A DNA stretch of 64,000 nt from Rhodospirillales bacterium (GTDB taxonomy: Bacteria; Pseudomonadota; Alphaproteobacteria; Rhodospirillales; JASLLZ01): positions 1 to 64,000 of the forward strand of contig JASLLZ010000009.1 of assembly GCA_030746775.1 (NCBI GenBank), written 5' to 3'. The notes under the pieces are model-generated. The model was not told the origin of the DNA, ran no database searches, and saw only the letters and a program-made list of their open reading frames with translations. The position numbers were made by a program, and so were the translations under genes. Below, piece after piece: positions 1 through 13,249 of this stretch. How positions within the stretch are numbered: position 1 is the stretch's first letter; every line of letters starts with the position of its first letter.

Positions 1-63
1 GCCCACACCTACTTCTCCGCAATCTGCATCGCCGCTTCCATCATCTTCTATCTCAATCAATGA
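1..63 (+). CDS. C-terminal fragment of a hydrophobic (membrane) protein, truncated by window start
   Basis: Frame 1 reads AHTYFSAICIAASIIFYLNQ then TGA at 61-63; hydrophobic tail. Too short to name a family. Confidence 0.4.
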   Translation, partial: AHTYFSAICIAASIIFYLNQ

Positions 64-258
64 GTCCTGACCCTAGTTTTCTCATTGTCTTCCTCCCCCG
101 TCACAACGCGGGAAATATCGCCCATTCCCCAAAGACAACAAGGAGATTTGATAATACCTGAAAATGAGATGAATGTCCGCTCACGGTCCCTTGGCGGACC
201 TCGGGATCGCGGGCCAGGTTGCTGGCGCTTTGAGGGCCCGACGTTGCTCCGGGTGCGG

Positions 259-807
259 TCAACGGCCGGCGCCGGCGTCGGCGCGTGCCAGCAGGTCCTT
301 GAGTTCGCCGTCGTCGATGCCGGCCTCGGCCAGCGCGTCGACGGTGCGGGCGAGATAGTCGCGGCAGGACCCGCGTTGGCCACGGGCTCCGGCGATGAAT
401 TGCGCCGTCGCGTCGCGGCTCAGCGCACCGGCGTATTGGGGGTGCCCCGGCACGACGACGAAGGCGATGGCTTCGGGCGTTTTCCCGTCCACATCCACCG
501 TCAGCCACAGGGGCCGATAGACCCCGGTGAACATCTCGCGCCGCCACAGGGCCTTAAGCCCGTCGTGCCGGCGGGCCGGGTCCATGCGATAGGCGATGCC
601 CCGGCATCCCTCATCGCCGGCTTCAAGGCCGAGTCCCAATCCCGGATTTTCAGGTGTTCCGCGGGCCAGAACGGTCCATATGTTGAACGCGCGACGATAG
701 CCTTTGAGCGTCGCCGGCCGGCGTTCCACATGGGCGAAGCACGGGTCCCAAATCAACGAGCCATAAGCGAAGACCCAGGTCTCGGCCCGGTTCGGCCGGG
801 CGGCCAT
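259..807 (-). CDS. ChaC-like gamma-glutamylcyclotransferase
   Basis: Translation from ATG at 807: MAARPNRAETWVFAYGSLIWDPCFAHVERRPATLKGYRRAFNIWT; YGSLIW(D/N)P motif of ChaC family. Confidence 0.88.
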   Translation of the reverse strand: MAARPNRAETWVFAYGSLIWDPCFAHVERRPATLKGYRRAFNIWTVLARGTPENPGLGLGLEAGDEGCRGIAYRMDPARRHDGLKALWRREMFTGVYRPLWLTVDVDGKTPEAIAFVVVPGHPQYAGALSRDATAQFIAGARGQRGSCRDYLARTVDALAEAGIDDGELKDLLARADAGAGR

Positions 808-881
808 GAAGGTGCTCAGGCTTTCCGCGCGAACGTCTTCGGATATCGGCGTGAAGGGACCGCGCGGGCTCACGCGGGGTC

Positions 882-1499
882 CTAGTACAGCGTTTTGGCG
901 TAGCTTTCGGCGACCCGGGCCTCGGCCTGCTCGACCGTGCCCGATTTGGTCTGTTCGGCGAGTATCCTGCCAAGTGTCGGAAAACTGTCCCGGTCGATGC
1001 GGGTTTCCGGATTCCAAAGCCTGGCCCGTATCAGCGCCTTGCCGCAATGGAAGAAGACCTTTTGCACCGTCACCTTGAGGGCCGAGCTGGGTACCCGCCC
1101 GGACATGGCGAGGGGAGCCAGGACCGCGTCGTCGGAGACGATCTCCCCATGGCCGATGACGCGCAGGGTCTCGTCGATGCCGGGCACCAGGAACAAAAGG
1201 CCGACGCCCGGGTTGGCCAGCACGTTGGTGAGCGTATCGAGGCGGTTGTTGCCCTTGCGGTCGGGGATCATGATGGTGCGCTCGTCGAGGACCTTGACGG
1301 AGCCCGGAGGATCGCCGCGCGGCGAACAGTCGGCGGTTCCATCGGCCGCCGTGGTCGCGATGCACACGAACGGCGAGCGGGCGATGAACTGGCGGCAAAA
1401 GTCATCCAGCTTATCGAATTCCTTGCGCCGCGCCACTGCCGACGGTTCTCGATAAATCTCGCGTAGGGCTGAAAGCGTGGTCACGCCGGGGTCCGCCAT
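882..1499 (-). CDS. pyridoxamine 5'-phosphate oxidase-like (PNPOx/FMN-binding split barrel) family protein
   Basis: [64 protein letters not shown], typical of this family. Confidence 0.85.
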   Translation of the reverse strand: MADPGVTTLSALREIYREPSAVARRKEFDKLDDFCRQFIARSPFVCIATTAADGTADCSPRGDPPGSVKVLDERTIMIPDRKGNNRLDTLTNVLANPGVGLLFLVPGIDETLRVIGHGEIVSDDAVLAPLAMSGRVPSSALKVTVQKVFFHCGKALIRARLWNPETRIDRDSFPTLGRILAEQTKSGTVEQAEARVAESYAKTLY

Positions 1500-1747
1500 G
1501 GTGCATCCTCCAATCGGGGAATATCGATCCTGCCAATTCGCCGGTCGAATGGCAAATGGCCGCGAGCGGTTGTCGGGGCTGTCTCCAAAAAGATGTTGCC
1601 CCGCCCCTCGAAATCAGCGCTAAATATTGGACAGAAATAAAATAAGATGAAAAACAGGCGACAGGGGGCACCGGTACGATATCGGACCCCGCCGGTCCCG
1701 TCCTAATGGACCGATAGCGATAAAAATTAAGCCGGGGAGTATTGATC

Positions 1748-2215
<468 letters not shown>

Positions 2216-2219
2216 GACC

Positions 2220-4580
<2,361 letters not shown>

Positions 4581-4591
4581 GGAGAGAGGCC

Positions 4592-5389
4592 ATGTACGAT
4601 TTCGAATATCATCGCGCCGCCTCGCTCGACGATGCGGCCGGCAAGCTGAAGGCGGCGGACGACGGTACCCTCGTCGCCGGCGGCATGACCCTGATTCCGA
4701 CCCTCAAAATGCGCCTCGCCTCGCCGTCGGACCTGATCGACGTTTCGGGGCTGGCCGAACTAGGCGGCATCGCGGCCGAGGGCGACGCCGTGGTCATAGG
4801 CGCCGCCGCCACCCACGCGGCGGTGGCCGCCTCGGCCGACGTCAAGGCCAGGATTCCGGCACTGGCGGCCTTGGCCGAGCTCATCGGCGATGCCCAGGTG
4901 CGTAACCGGGGGACGCTGGGCGGCTCGATCGCCAACAACGATCCGGCGGCCGACTATCCGGCCGCCTTGCTGGCGCTCGGCGCCACCGTCCGCACCGACC
5001 GCCGCGAGATCGCGGCGGACGACTATTTCAAGGGATTGTTCGAAACGGCGCTCGATGCCGGCGAGATCGTAACCCAAGTCGCCTTTCCGGTGCCCGAGAA
5101 GGCGTCGTATCGGAAGTTCCCCAACCCGGCCAGCCGCTATGCCCTGGTCGGCGTGTTCGTCGCCCAGGGACCGGCCGGGGCGCGCGTCGCCGTCACCGGC
5201 GCCGGCCAGGACGGGGTCTTCCGCGTCGCCGCGATGGAGGAAGCGCTGGCCAAGGACTTCTCGGCCGACGCCATTGCCGGCGTCGGCGTATCGGCCGACG
5301 GCCTGAACACCGACATCCATGCCGGCGCCGACTACCGGGCTCACCTGATTGGGGTCATGGCCAGGCGCGCCGTCGCCGACTGCGGTTAG
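4592..5389 (+). CDS. coxM: FAD-binding medium subunit (CoxM-like)
   Basis: MYDFEYHRAASLDDAAGKLKAADDGTLVAGGMTLIPTLKMRLASP; RNRGTLGGSIANNDPAADYPAALLAL. Confidence 0.92.
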   Translation: MYDFEYHRAASLDDAAGKLKAADDGTLVAGGMTLIPTLKMRLASPSDLIDVSGLAELGGIAAEGDAVVIGAAATHAAVAASADVKARIPALAALAELIGDAQVRNRGTLGGSIANNDPAADYPAALLALGATVRTDRREIAADDYFKGLFETALDAGEIVTQVAFPVPEKASYRKFPNPASRYALVGVFVAQGPAGARVAVTGAGQDGVFRVAAMEEALAKDFSADAIAGVGVSADGLNTDIHAGADYRAHLIGVMARRAVADCG

Positions 5390-5413
5390 GCTCGCCGACT
5401 ATCAGGCGCGGAG

Positions 5414-6331
5414 ATGGCGGAACTTCCCCGGTCCGTGGACCAGACCCTGGCCCTTCTGGAGAAGGGCGAGTACGTCGCCGACCGCTCCCTGGCGACGGCG
5501 CTCTATCTGTCCCTGAGCCTGAAACGCCCGCTGTTTGTCGAGGGCGAGGCCGGGGTCGGCAAGACGGAAATCGCCAAGGTCCTGGCCAAGACGCTTGATC
5601 GGCGCCTGGTGCGTCTCCAATGCTATGAGGGCCTTGACGTGGCGTCGGCCGTCTATGAGTGGAACTACGCCGGCCAGATGGTGGAGATCCGCCTTGCCGA
5701 GGCGACGGGCGAGAGCGACCGCAAGGCCATCGAACAGGGCATCTTCAGTCAGCGCTTTCTCGTCAAGCGGCCGCTCCTGCAGGCCCTGGAGCCCGAATCC
5801 GGCGGCCCGCCGGTGCTGTTGATCGACGAGATCGACCGCACCGACGAACCCTTCGAGGCCTATCTTCTGGAGGTGCTGTCCGACTTCCAGATCACCATCC
5901 CCGAGATCGGCACGATGAAGGCGGAGAGCCCGCCCATCGTCATCGTTACCTCGAACCGGACCCGCGAGGTCCACGACGCGTTGAAGCGGCGCTGCTTCTA
6001 TTACTGGGTTGAGTATCCGAATGCCGAACGCGAGCTTGCCATCCTTGCCGTCAAGGCGCCCCACGCCCCGGCGGCGCTGTCCGCCGAGATCGTCGGTTTC
6101 GTGCAGAAACTGCGCGAAATCGACCTTTTCAAGCTGCCCGGCGTCGCCGAGACCATCGACTGGGCCGAGGCCCTGAGCCAGCTCGACCGTTTGGCGCTCG
6201 ATCCCGACACCATCAACGACACCCTGGGCACGCTCTTGAAGTACCAAGACGACATTGCCAAGATCCAGGGCAGCGAGGCGAGCCGCATCCTGGGCCAGGT
6301 CAAGTCGGAACTGGCGGCGGCCGGGGCGTAA
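5414..6331 (+). CDS. coxD: MoxR-family AAA+ ATPase (CoxD-like)
   Basis: Walker A GEAGVGKTE, Walker B VLLIDEIDRTDEPFEAYLLE; position next to VWA gene. Confidence 0.88.
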   Translation: MAELPRSVDQTLALLEKGEYVADRSLATALYLSLSLKRPLFVEGEAGVGKTEIAKVLAKTLDRRLVRLQCYEGLDVASAVYEWNYAGQMVEIRLAEATGESDRKAIEQGIFSQRFLVKRPLLQALEPESGGPPVLLIDEIDRTDEPFEAYLLEVLSDFQITIPEIGTMKAESPPIVIVTSNRTREVHDALKRRCFYYWVEYPNAERELAILAVKAPHAPAALSAEIVGFVQKLREIDLFKLPGVAETIDWAEALSQLDRLALDPDTINDTLGTLLKYQDDIAKIQGSEASRILGQVKSELAAAGA

Positions 6332-6335
6332 AATC

Positions 6336-7577
6336 ATGTCTATCGACAACGATCTCGGTGCCGACGTGCCCGGCCGGCTGACCGAGAACATCATGCATTT
6401 CGGCCGCCTGCTGCGCGCCGCCGGCCTGCCGGTCGGCACCGGCAAGGTCCTCGACGCGGTGCATGCCGTGACGGCGGCCGGCATCGCCCGGCGCGACGAT
6501 TTCTACTGGACCCTGCACGCCGTGTTCGTCAACCGCCGCGACCAGCGTCCCGTGTTCGACCAGGCCTTCCACGTCTTCTGGCGCAACCCGGCCATCCTGG
6601 AGCGCATGATGTCGCTTCTTTTGCCCACCATGCGGGGCGAGGAGACGTTGGCCGAGGGGCCGGCCCTATCGCGCCGGGTGGCCGAGGCCCTGCGTATCCC
6701 GGACGTGGTGGACGCCGCCGGCGAAGCCGTCGAGCCCGACGAGATCGCCTTCGACGCCGCCATGACCTGGAGCGGCGACGAGGTGCTGCGAGCCAAGGAT
6801 TTCGAGGATATGTCGTCGGACGAGACGAGAGAGGCGCTGGCGGTAATCCGGCGTATGCGACTGCCTCTCATGTCGACGCCGACGCGGCGCTTTCGACCCG
6901 ATCCAAGCGGGCGTCTCGCCGATATGCGGGCAACCCTGCGCGCCGCCCTGCGCTCGGGGAGCGACTTCATTCCTTTCCAATGGCGGCGCCGGCGCACCCG
7001 TCATCCGCCGCTCGTGGTGCTGTGTGACATTTCCGGCTCCATGGACCGTTACGGGCGCATGCTGCTTCATTTCCTGCACGCCGTGACCAACGACCGCGAC
7101 CGGGTGCACACGTTTCTCTTCGGCACGCGTCTGACCAACGTTACCCGGTACCTGCGCCACAAGGACGTCGACGCCGCCCTGGTCAAGGTCGGCCAGGCGG
7201 TCGAGGACTGGGCCGGGGGCACGCGCATCGGCCACTGCCTGCATGTCTTCAACGCGCGGTGGTCACGCCGCGTGCTGGGCCAGGGCGCGGTGGTCCTGCT
7301 CATCACCGACGGCCTGGACCGGGAAGACGGCCGCGGACTGGGGGACGAGATGGAACGCCTGCGCAAGTCGTGTCGCAGGCTGATCTGGCTCAATCCCTTG
7401 TTGCGCTATGAGCGTTTCGAGCCGCGGTCCCTTGGCGTCAGGGCGATCCTCCCCCACGTCGACGATTTCCGCCCGGTACACAACCTGGAAAGCCTGGCTG
7501 ACCTGGCCCGGGCGCTGAGCAGTGAAAGTCCCAGGCGCCCGGAACCCATGGCCCGGTGGCGCGAGACGGCGGCATGA
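6336..7577 (+). CDS. coxE: VWA domain-containing CoxE-like protein
   Basis: PPLVVLCDISGSMDRYGRMLLHFLHAV MIDAS-type motif; RTRHPP preceding; follows coxD. Confidence 0.88.
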   Translation: MSIDNDLGADVPGRLTENIMHFGRLLRAAGLPVGTGKVLDAVHAVTAAGIARRDDFYWTLHAVFVNRRDQRPVFDQAFHVFWRNPAILERMMSLLLPTMRGEETLAEGPALSRRVAEALRIPDVVDAAGEAVEPDEIAFDAAMTWSGDEVLRAKDFEDMSSDETREALAVIRRMRLPLMSTPTRRFRPDPSGRLADMRATLRAALRSGSDFIPFQWRRRRTRHPPLVVLCDISGSMDRYGRMLLHFLHAVTNDRDRVHTFLFGTRLTNVTRYLRHKDVDAALVKVGQAVEDWAGGTRIGHCLHVFNARWSRRVLGQGAVVLLITDGLDREDGRGLGDEMERLRKSCRRLIWLNPLLRYERFEPRSLGVRAILPHVDDFRPVHNLESLADLARALSSESPRRPEPMARWRETAA

Positions 7578-9199
7578 TCTTCGGCCTCGTTCCTTCCGCG
7601 TCCGCCGAAGGCGCCATCCTGACCCATGGCCGCAAGGTGGGCCGCAAGAGCTTTAAAAAGGGACGCGTGCTCAGTGCCGAAGACATCGCGGACCTGCTTG
7701 CCGCCGGCATCGAGCAGGTGGTCGCGGCGCGCCTTGAGAAGGGCGACCTGGGCGAGGACTTGGCGGCCCGGCGCATTGCCGACGCGGCCTCGGGCGCCCA
7801 TGTCGCGGCGCGCCGGGCCTTCACGGGGCGGGCCAACCTGTTCGCCCGGGCGCCGGGCGTTCTTGTCGTCGATGGCGAAGCGGTGGACGGCGTCAACCGG
7901 GTGAACGAGGCCGTCACCGTCGCCACACTGGCGCCCTTCGCGGTGGTGGCGCCGGGCCAGATGGTGGCTACAGTCAAGATCATACCCTTCGCCGTTGAGG
8001 CGGCGGTCGTCAGCGATTGCGCGGCGCGGGCGGCGGCGGGCGGCGGGCTGATCCGCGTCGCCAAGCTTGCCGAACACGCGGTGGGCCTAATCCAGACGAC
8101 GCTTCCCGGGACCAAGGCAGCGGTCCTCGACAAGACCCGGGCGGTCATGCGGGGCCGCATCGAAGGCCTGGGCAGCCGCCTCGCCGAGGAGGTCCGTTGC
8201 GCCCACGCGACCGACGATCTGGTCCGCGCGCTGGCTGAGCTTGGCGCCAAGGGGTGCTGGCCGCTGCTGGTCGTCGGTGCGTCGGCGATCACCGATCGGC
8301 GCGATGTGATTCCGGCCGCCCTTGAAGCCGGCGGCGGGCGGATCGAGCATTTCGGCATGCCGGTCGATCCCGGCAACCTGTTGCTGTTGGGATACGATGG
8401 CGGGGGCGTGCCGGTTGTCGGTCTTCCGGGCTGCGCGCGATCGCCCAAGTTCAACGGCGTCGATATGGTCCTTGGGCGCCTGTTGTCGGGAATTGGGGTG
8501 AGCGGCCCCGACATCACGGGCATGGGCGCCGGCGGGCTGTTGCATGAAATGCCGGGCCGCCCGCAGCCTCGCGCCGCCGACCCGGCGCGGCGCGGGAAGT
8601 CCGCCCGCTCGCCCCGAATCGCGGCCCTGGTGCTGGCCGCCGGCCGCTCGACACGCATGGGCGACGTCAACAAGATGCTGGCCCTGGTGAACGGCCAGCC
8701 CATGGTGGTTCGCGTCGCCGAGGCGGTGCTGGCCTCGATCGCCGCGCCGGCCATCGTGGTCACCGGCTATCAGGCGGACGAGGTGCGCCGGGCGCTCGCC
8801 GGACGAGACCTGAAGATTGTCGAAAACCCCGATTACGCGGCCGGGCTCAGCACTTCGTTGAGGCGCGGCCTGGCGGCACTGCCGTCCGACGCCGACGGGG
8901 TCCTTGTTTGCCTGGGCGACATGCCCAGGGTGACCGCAAGCCAGATCGACCGCCTGATCGCCGCCTTCGATCCGGTTGCCGGGCGTGCCATCTGTGTTCC
9001 CACCCACGGCGGCAAGCGGGGCAACCCGGTCCTGTGGGGGCGGCGTTTCATCCCCGAGATGTTGGAGATCGCCGGCGACGTCGGCGCCCGCCACCTGATC
9101 GGCGATTACGCCGACCTGGTGGCGGAAGTGGAGATGGAGGACGCGGGCGTTCTGGTCGACATTGATACCCCGGCGGCGCTCAAGGACGCCGAGGGGTGA
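7574..9199 (+). CDS. fusion of molybdopterin-binding (MoeA/CinA-like) domain and MobA/MocA-like NTP-transferase domain
   Basis: N-terminal part ends with VPVVGLPGCARSPKFNGVD; C-terminal part AALVLAAGRSTRMGDVNKMLALVNGQPMVVRVAEAVL ... VCLGDMPRVTASQID. ATG overlaps coxE stop (ATGA). Confidence 0.85.
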   Translation: MIFGLVPSASAEGAILTHGRKVGRKSFKKGRVLSAEDIADLLAAGIEQVVAARLEKGDLGEDLAARRIADAASGAHVAARRAFTGRANLFARAPGVLVVDGEAVDGVNRVNEAVTVATLAPFAVVAPGQMVATVKIIPFAVEAAVVSDCAARAAAGGGLIRVAKLAEHAVGLIQTTLPGTKAAVLDKTRAVMRGRIEGLGSRLAEEVRCAHATDDLVRALAELGAKGCWPLLVVGASAITDRRDVIPAALEAGGGRIEHFGMPVDPGNLLLLGYDGGGVPVVGLPGCARSPKFNGVDMVLGRLLSGIGVSGPDITGMGAGGLLHEMPGRPQPRAADPARRGKSARSPRIAALVLAAGRSTRMGDVNKMLALVNGQPMVVRVAEAVLASIAAPAIVVTGYQADEVRRALAGRDLKIVENPDYAAGLSTSLRRGLAALPSDADGVLVCLGDMPRVTASQIDRLIAAFDPVAGRAICVPTHGGKRGNPVLWGRRFIPEMLEIAGDVGARHLIGDYADLVAEVEMEDAGVLVDIDTPAALKDAEG

Positions 9200-9229
9200 A
9201 GACGTATCCCTTGAACGAAGGAGACCCGT

Positions 9230-10141
9230 GTGGATAAGAGTGACGTGGACTGGCATGGCCCCATGCCATCGGTAATTACGCCCTACGACACCGAGGGCCG
9301 GATCGACTAGGACGCCTTCGTCGAAAATATCGATCTTTGCATCGGTTACGGCATGACGGGGCTGTTGGTCGGCGGCAATTCGGGTGATTTTTGGTCGCTC
9401 TCCATGGACGAACGCAGGCGCTTGATGACGCTCGGGGTGGAAGGGGCCCGGGGCCGGGTTCCCGTGATCGCCTGCACCGGGGCGTTCCTGGCGCCGGCGG
9501 TCATCGAACTGGCGCAAGCCGCCGCCGAGGCGGGCTGCGCCGGGGTGATGGTGCTGCCTCCGTTTTTCTACCGTCCCAACGCCGATGACATCTTCGCCCA
9601 TTACAAGGCCGTCTCGGACGCCGCCGCGTTGCCGATGATGCTTTACAACTTTCCCGCCAACTCGGTGCCTGTCATGGCGTTCGACCTTATCGAGCGGCTG
9701 GCCGATCTGGAATGCGTCGTCGCCATCAAGGAGACGTCCGGGAACTACGCCACCTTCTATAAAATCCTCACCTTGGTTGGCGAGCGCATCCATGTGTTCT
9801 GCGGCCAGATGGTGCGCTTCGGGGTGCCGGCTCTGATTATGGGGGCGCCGGGCTTCATCGACACCAATCCGAATCTCTGGGGCGCCGGTTCGGTCGAGCT
9901 CTATCAGGCGGCTATGAGCGGCGATCTGGTGCGCGCTCGCGCTTTGCAGCGCAAGGCCTTGGCGCTCCACGAACTGGTCGCCGGCGGCGGCAAGAACACC
10001 TACAACTGGGTCAAGACGGGAATGACCCTGGTCGGCCTGCCGGGCGGCGTCGCGCGCCTGCCGCAGCGCCCCCTGACGGCCGAGCAGGTTGAAGACCTAC
10101 GTCGGGGACTGGAGGAATTGGGTATCGTTGGCCCGGGCTGA
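9230..10141 (+). pseudogene. dihydrodipicolinate synthase (DapA)/N-acetylneuraminate lyase family protein interrupted by an in-frame TAG at 9308-9310
   Basis: GTG-start frame VDKSDVDWHGPMPSVITPYDTEGRID*DAFVENIDLCIGYGMTGLLVGGNSGDFWSL; remaining frame intact to 10141 incl. VVAIKETSGN (Schiff-base Lys motif). Confidence 0.82.
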
Positions 10142-10147
10142 CCCCCG

Positions 10148-11095
10148 TCAGTCGAAGACGATCTTGGGGAAATAGTACGACACCACCCAGTTCGGAAGGT
10201 CCACCACCTCGCTGATACGCAGGTCCGCGCAGACGCTGCACAGCATGTAGGCGTCGGCCGCCGCCAGCCCGTGCAGCTTGGCCAGCAGATCGATCATGCC
10301 GGAAACCGCGGCCCGGGCGCCCTCCATCAGGTCGGGGCCGATGCCCGTGGTGACGTGGTAGCCCTTGGCGTCGAAATGGCGCGATACCGGCCCCGGGGTA
10401 TCGTAGCGTGGAAAGGCGAGGCCGGCGTCCTTGACCAGATCGAAGGCCAGGGTCACCGTCATCGGGCTCTCGATGGCCGTGCCGCAGACCTCGCCGTCGC
10501 CCTGGGCGGCGTGGGTATCGCCGATCGAAAACAAGGCCCCCGTAACCTCGACGGGAAGGTACAGCTCGGTGCCGGCGGCCAGGTCGCGGATGTCAATGTT
10601 GCCGCCGACACGCCTGGGCGGGACGATGCTGTGCGGACCGGCCTCGCCCGGGGCCAGGCCGACCGTGCCGCAGAAGGGCTTGAGGGGCACCCGGCCACCG
10701 GGACCGAAGGCCGCCGGGGCGCGTCCCCCGGCATCGAAGGACCATAGGGTCAGGGCGGGGTCGGGAAATTGGTCGGCGAGCAGGCCGAAGTCGGGGATCA
10801 ACGCCGTCCAACCCCATCCCGACTGGTCGAAGGAGAGCAGCGTCACCTTGAGGGCGTCGCCCGGCTCGGCCCCGTCGATGAAAATGGGTCCGGTGACCGG
10901 ATTGATCTTTTCGAAGACCAGGGTTGCGATGTCGGCCACCGTCGAGTCGGCGGTCAACTGGCCGCCCGAGGCTTCCGCGGTCTCAACCTCGACCGTCTCG
11001 CCCGGAGCCACCGTGAGGACCGGCGGGTTGGCGTTGTCCCATCCGAAGTGGTGGTGGTGGGCATAGTGGATGGTGTGCTTGGCTTTGTTGGGCAT
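10148..11095 (-). CDS. acetamidase/formamidase family protein
   Basis: HTIHYAHHHHFGWDNANPPVLTVAPGETVEVET; GSDAHAAQGDGE-like region (GDTHAAQGDGEVCGTAIE). Start uncertain (11095 or 11110). Confidence 0.87.
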   Translation of the reverse strand: MPNKAKHTIHYAHHHHFGWDNANPPVLTVAPGETVEVETAEASGGQLTADSTVADIATLVFEKINPVTGPIFIDGAEPGDALKVTLLSFDQSGWGWTALIPDFGLLADQFPDPALTLWSFDAGGRAPAAFGPGGRVPLKPFCGTVGLAPGEAGPHSIVPPRRVGGNIDIRDLAAGTELYLPVEVTGALFSIGDTHAAQGDGEVCGTAIESPMTVTLAFDLVKDAGLAFPRYDTPGPVSRHFDAKGYHVTTGIGPDLMEGARAAVSGMIDLLAKLHGLAAADAYMLCSVCADLRISEVVDLPNWVVSYYFPKIVFD

Positions 11096-11181
11096 GGCGC
11101 TGGGTCTCATGCTCTGGTGGTGAGCCTCGCGGCCACGGTTAGACTAGCACGGACGTGGCCTGGGAGCACGCGGCGCCCCGG

Positions 11182-11880
11182 TCAACCGGGACGGTGGCGA
11201 TCGAAGAGCGGGACGGTCTTGTGGCGCAACGGCACGACGAGGGCGGCGCCGGCGAGAAAGCCGCCGATGTGGGACCACCAGGCGGTTGATCCGTCGCCGC
11301 CACCGTAAGCATTGAACAGTTGGAGGCCGATCCAGCCGACAAGGAGCACGTAGGCCGGCAGGCGCAGCGGAATACGGTTAAAAATAAGGGCCAGCACCTT
11401 GACCCGGGGATGGAGGACGAGATAGGCGCCCATGACGCCGGAGATCGCACCGCTGGCGCCGACCACGGGCGTCGCCGAGCCAGGCTCCGTGACGGCGTGG
11501 GTCAGGGCGGCGGCGATACCGCAGATCAGATAGAAGGCGACAAAGCGGCGGTGCCCCATGGAGTCCTCGACATTGTCGCCGAAAACCCAGAGATAAAGCA
11601 TGTTGCCGATCAAATGCCACCAGCTTCCATGCACGAACATGGACGTGATCAAGGTCGTCTCGGCCGGCACGCGGACCAGCTCCGGCGCCAGGATTTTGAC
11701 ATCGAAAAGCACCGCCGGGATGGTGCCGTAGGCGAAAATGAAGGAATTGCCGGCGGCATCCGACAAAGATACCTGCCAAAGAAAGACGGCGACACAGGCC
11801 ACGATGAGGGACACCGTGACGACCTGGAACGGAATGATCTCAAGCGGGTTGTTGTCCTTCAACGGCAGGAAAATGGCCAA
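11182..11880 (-). CDS. rhomboid family intramembrane serine protease
   Basis: TSMFVHGSWWHLIGNMLYLWVFGDNVED, VGASGAISGVMGAYLVLHP (GxSG), WWSHIGGFLAGA. Confidence 0.93.
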   Translation of the reverse strand: MAIFLPLKDNNPLEIIPFQVVTVSLIVACVAVFLWQVSLSDAAGNSFIFAYGTIPAVLFDVKILAPELVRVPAETTLITSMFVHGSWWHLIGNMLYLWVFGDNVEDSMGHRRFVAFYLICGIAAALTHAVTEPGSATPVVGASGAISGVMGAYLVLHPRVKVLALIFNRIPLRLPAYVLLVGWIGLQLFNAYGGGDGSTAWWSHIGGFLAGAALVVPLRHKTVPLFDRHRPG

Positions 11881-11892
11881 CCCTCCGAAGGT

Positions 11893-13233
11893 TCAAGACG
11901 GAGCGTAAGGGTTCTTGCCCTTGCGCGTAAATAGTCGGATCGGCACGCCGGGCAGGTCGAAGGCCTGGCGCAGGCTGTTGGCCAGGTAACGGAGATAGGA
12001 CTCGGGCAGTTGTTCGGGCCGCGAGACGAACACAACGAAGGTCGGCGGGCGCGTCTTTGCCTGGGTTACGTAGCGCAGGCGGATGGTCCGTCCACTGGCC
12101 AGGGGCGGCGGGTGATGAGTGATCATATCGGCCAGCCACTGGTTGAGCCGGGCGGTGGAAATGCGCCGGTTCCACACTTCGTAAATTTCCAGAACGGCGG
12201 GCAGAACCTTGCCGGTACTGCGTCCGGTCAGCGCCGAGAGGGTGAGGATGGGGATGCCGCGCACCTGGGGCAGGGACCTTTCGAGGCGGTCATTGAGGCG
12301 GCCGAGGACCGCCTTCGCGTCCCTCACCAGGTCCCATTTGTTGACCGCGATGATCAAGGCGCGGCCTTCCTCGATCACCTGGCGCGCGATGGTCAGGTCC
12401 TGTTTTTCCATCGCCGCCTGGGCATCAAGCACCAACACCACGACCTGGGCATAGCGGATGGCGCGCAGCGCATCGGCCGTCGACATGCCTTCGGGCCTCC
12501 CGGCGACTCGGGACTTGCGGCGCAGGCCGGCGGTGTCGATGAGCCGGATGGGCTGTCCCTTGTATGTCCACGAGATGGACACGGCGTCGCGGGTGATGCC
12601 GGCCTCGGGACCGGTGACCACGCGCTCCTCGCCAATCAGGCGGTTGACCAGGGTCGACTTGCCGACGTTGGGCCGCCCGACGACGGCCAACTGCATCGGT
12701 CCCGCGCCGCCTTCTTCGTCGAGCGCGGCCTTGTCCGCATCATCAATGAACGGGGCCAAGACATCGTAGAGATCGCCCATGCCTTCGCCATGCTCGGCCG
12801 AGAGGGGAATGGGGTCGCCAAGCCCCAGGGCATAGGCTTCGATCAGTCCCGCCGCGCCGGCGTTGCCCTCGCACTTGTTGGCGATGACCACCAAATTCTG
12901 GTCGCGCCGGCGCAGCCAGTCCGCGAAGTGGCGGTCGAGGGGGGTGACGCCGGCCCGGGCATCGATGAGAAGAAGGGCCACGTCGGCGTCGTCGAGGGCG
13001 CGCTCGGTCTGGGCGCGCATGCGGGCTTCGAGCACCTTGCCGGCGACGTCTTCCAGACCGGCGGTATCGATAATGGTGAATTCGAGGTCGGCCAGCCGCG
13101 CCGTTCCCTCGCGCCGGTCGCGGGTCAGGCCGGGGGTGTCGTCGACAAGGGCCAGCCGCTTTCCGACAAGGCGGTTGAAAAGGGTCGACTTGCCCACGTT
13201 GGGGCGGCCGATGATGGCCACGGTAATGCTCAT
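11893..13233 (-). CDS. der: ribosome biogenesis GTPase Der (EngA)
   Basis: Two G-domains: [20 protein letters not shown] and [26 protein letters not shown]. Confidence 0.97.
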   Translation of the reverse strand: MSITVAIIGRPNVGKSTLFNRLVGKRLALVDDTPGLTRDRREGTARLADLEFTIIDTAGLEDVAGKVLEARMRAQTERALDDADVALLLIDARAGVTPLDRHFADWLRRRDQNLVVIANKCEGNAGAAGLIEAYALGLGDPIPLSAEHGEGMGDLYDVLAPFIDDADKAALDEEGGAGPMQLAVVGRPNVGKSTLVNRLIGEERVVTGPEAGITRDAVSISWTYKGQPIRLIDTAGLRRKSRVAGRPEGMSTADALRAIRYAQVVVLVLDAQAAMEKQDLTIARQVIEEGRALIIAVNKWDLVRDAKAVLGRLNDRLERSLPQVRGIPILTLSALTGRSTGKVLPAVLEIYEVWNRRISTARLNQWLADMITHHPPPLASGRTIRLRYVTQAKTRPPTFVVFVSRPEQLPESYLRYLANSLRQAFDLPGVPIRLFTRKGKNPYAPS

Positions 13234-13249
13234 GGTCCGACGGCTTGAG

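Noticed and set aside
9308-9310. TAG read through as pyrrolysine
   Set aside because: No pyl genes or PYLIS-like context seen and the family does not use pyrrolysine; nonsense mutation or sequencing error is simpler.
8087-9970. 627-aa minus-strand ORF opposite the MobA-like and DapA-like genes
   Set aside because: Same reason; no recognisable motif and the sense strand carries convincing families.
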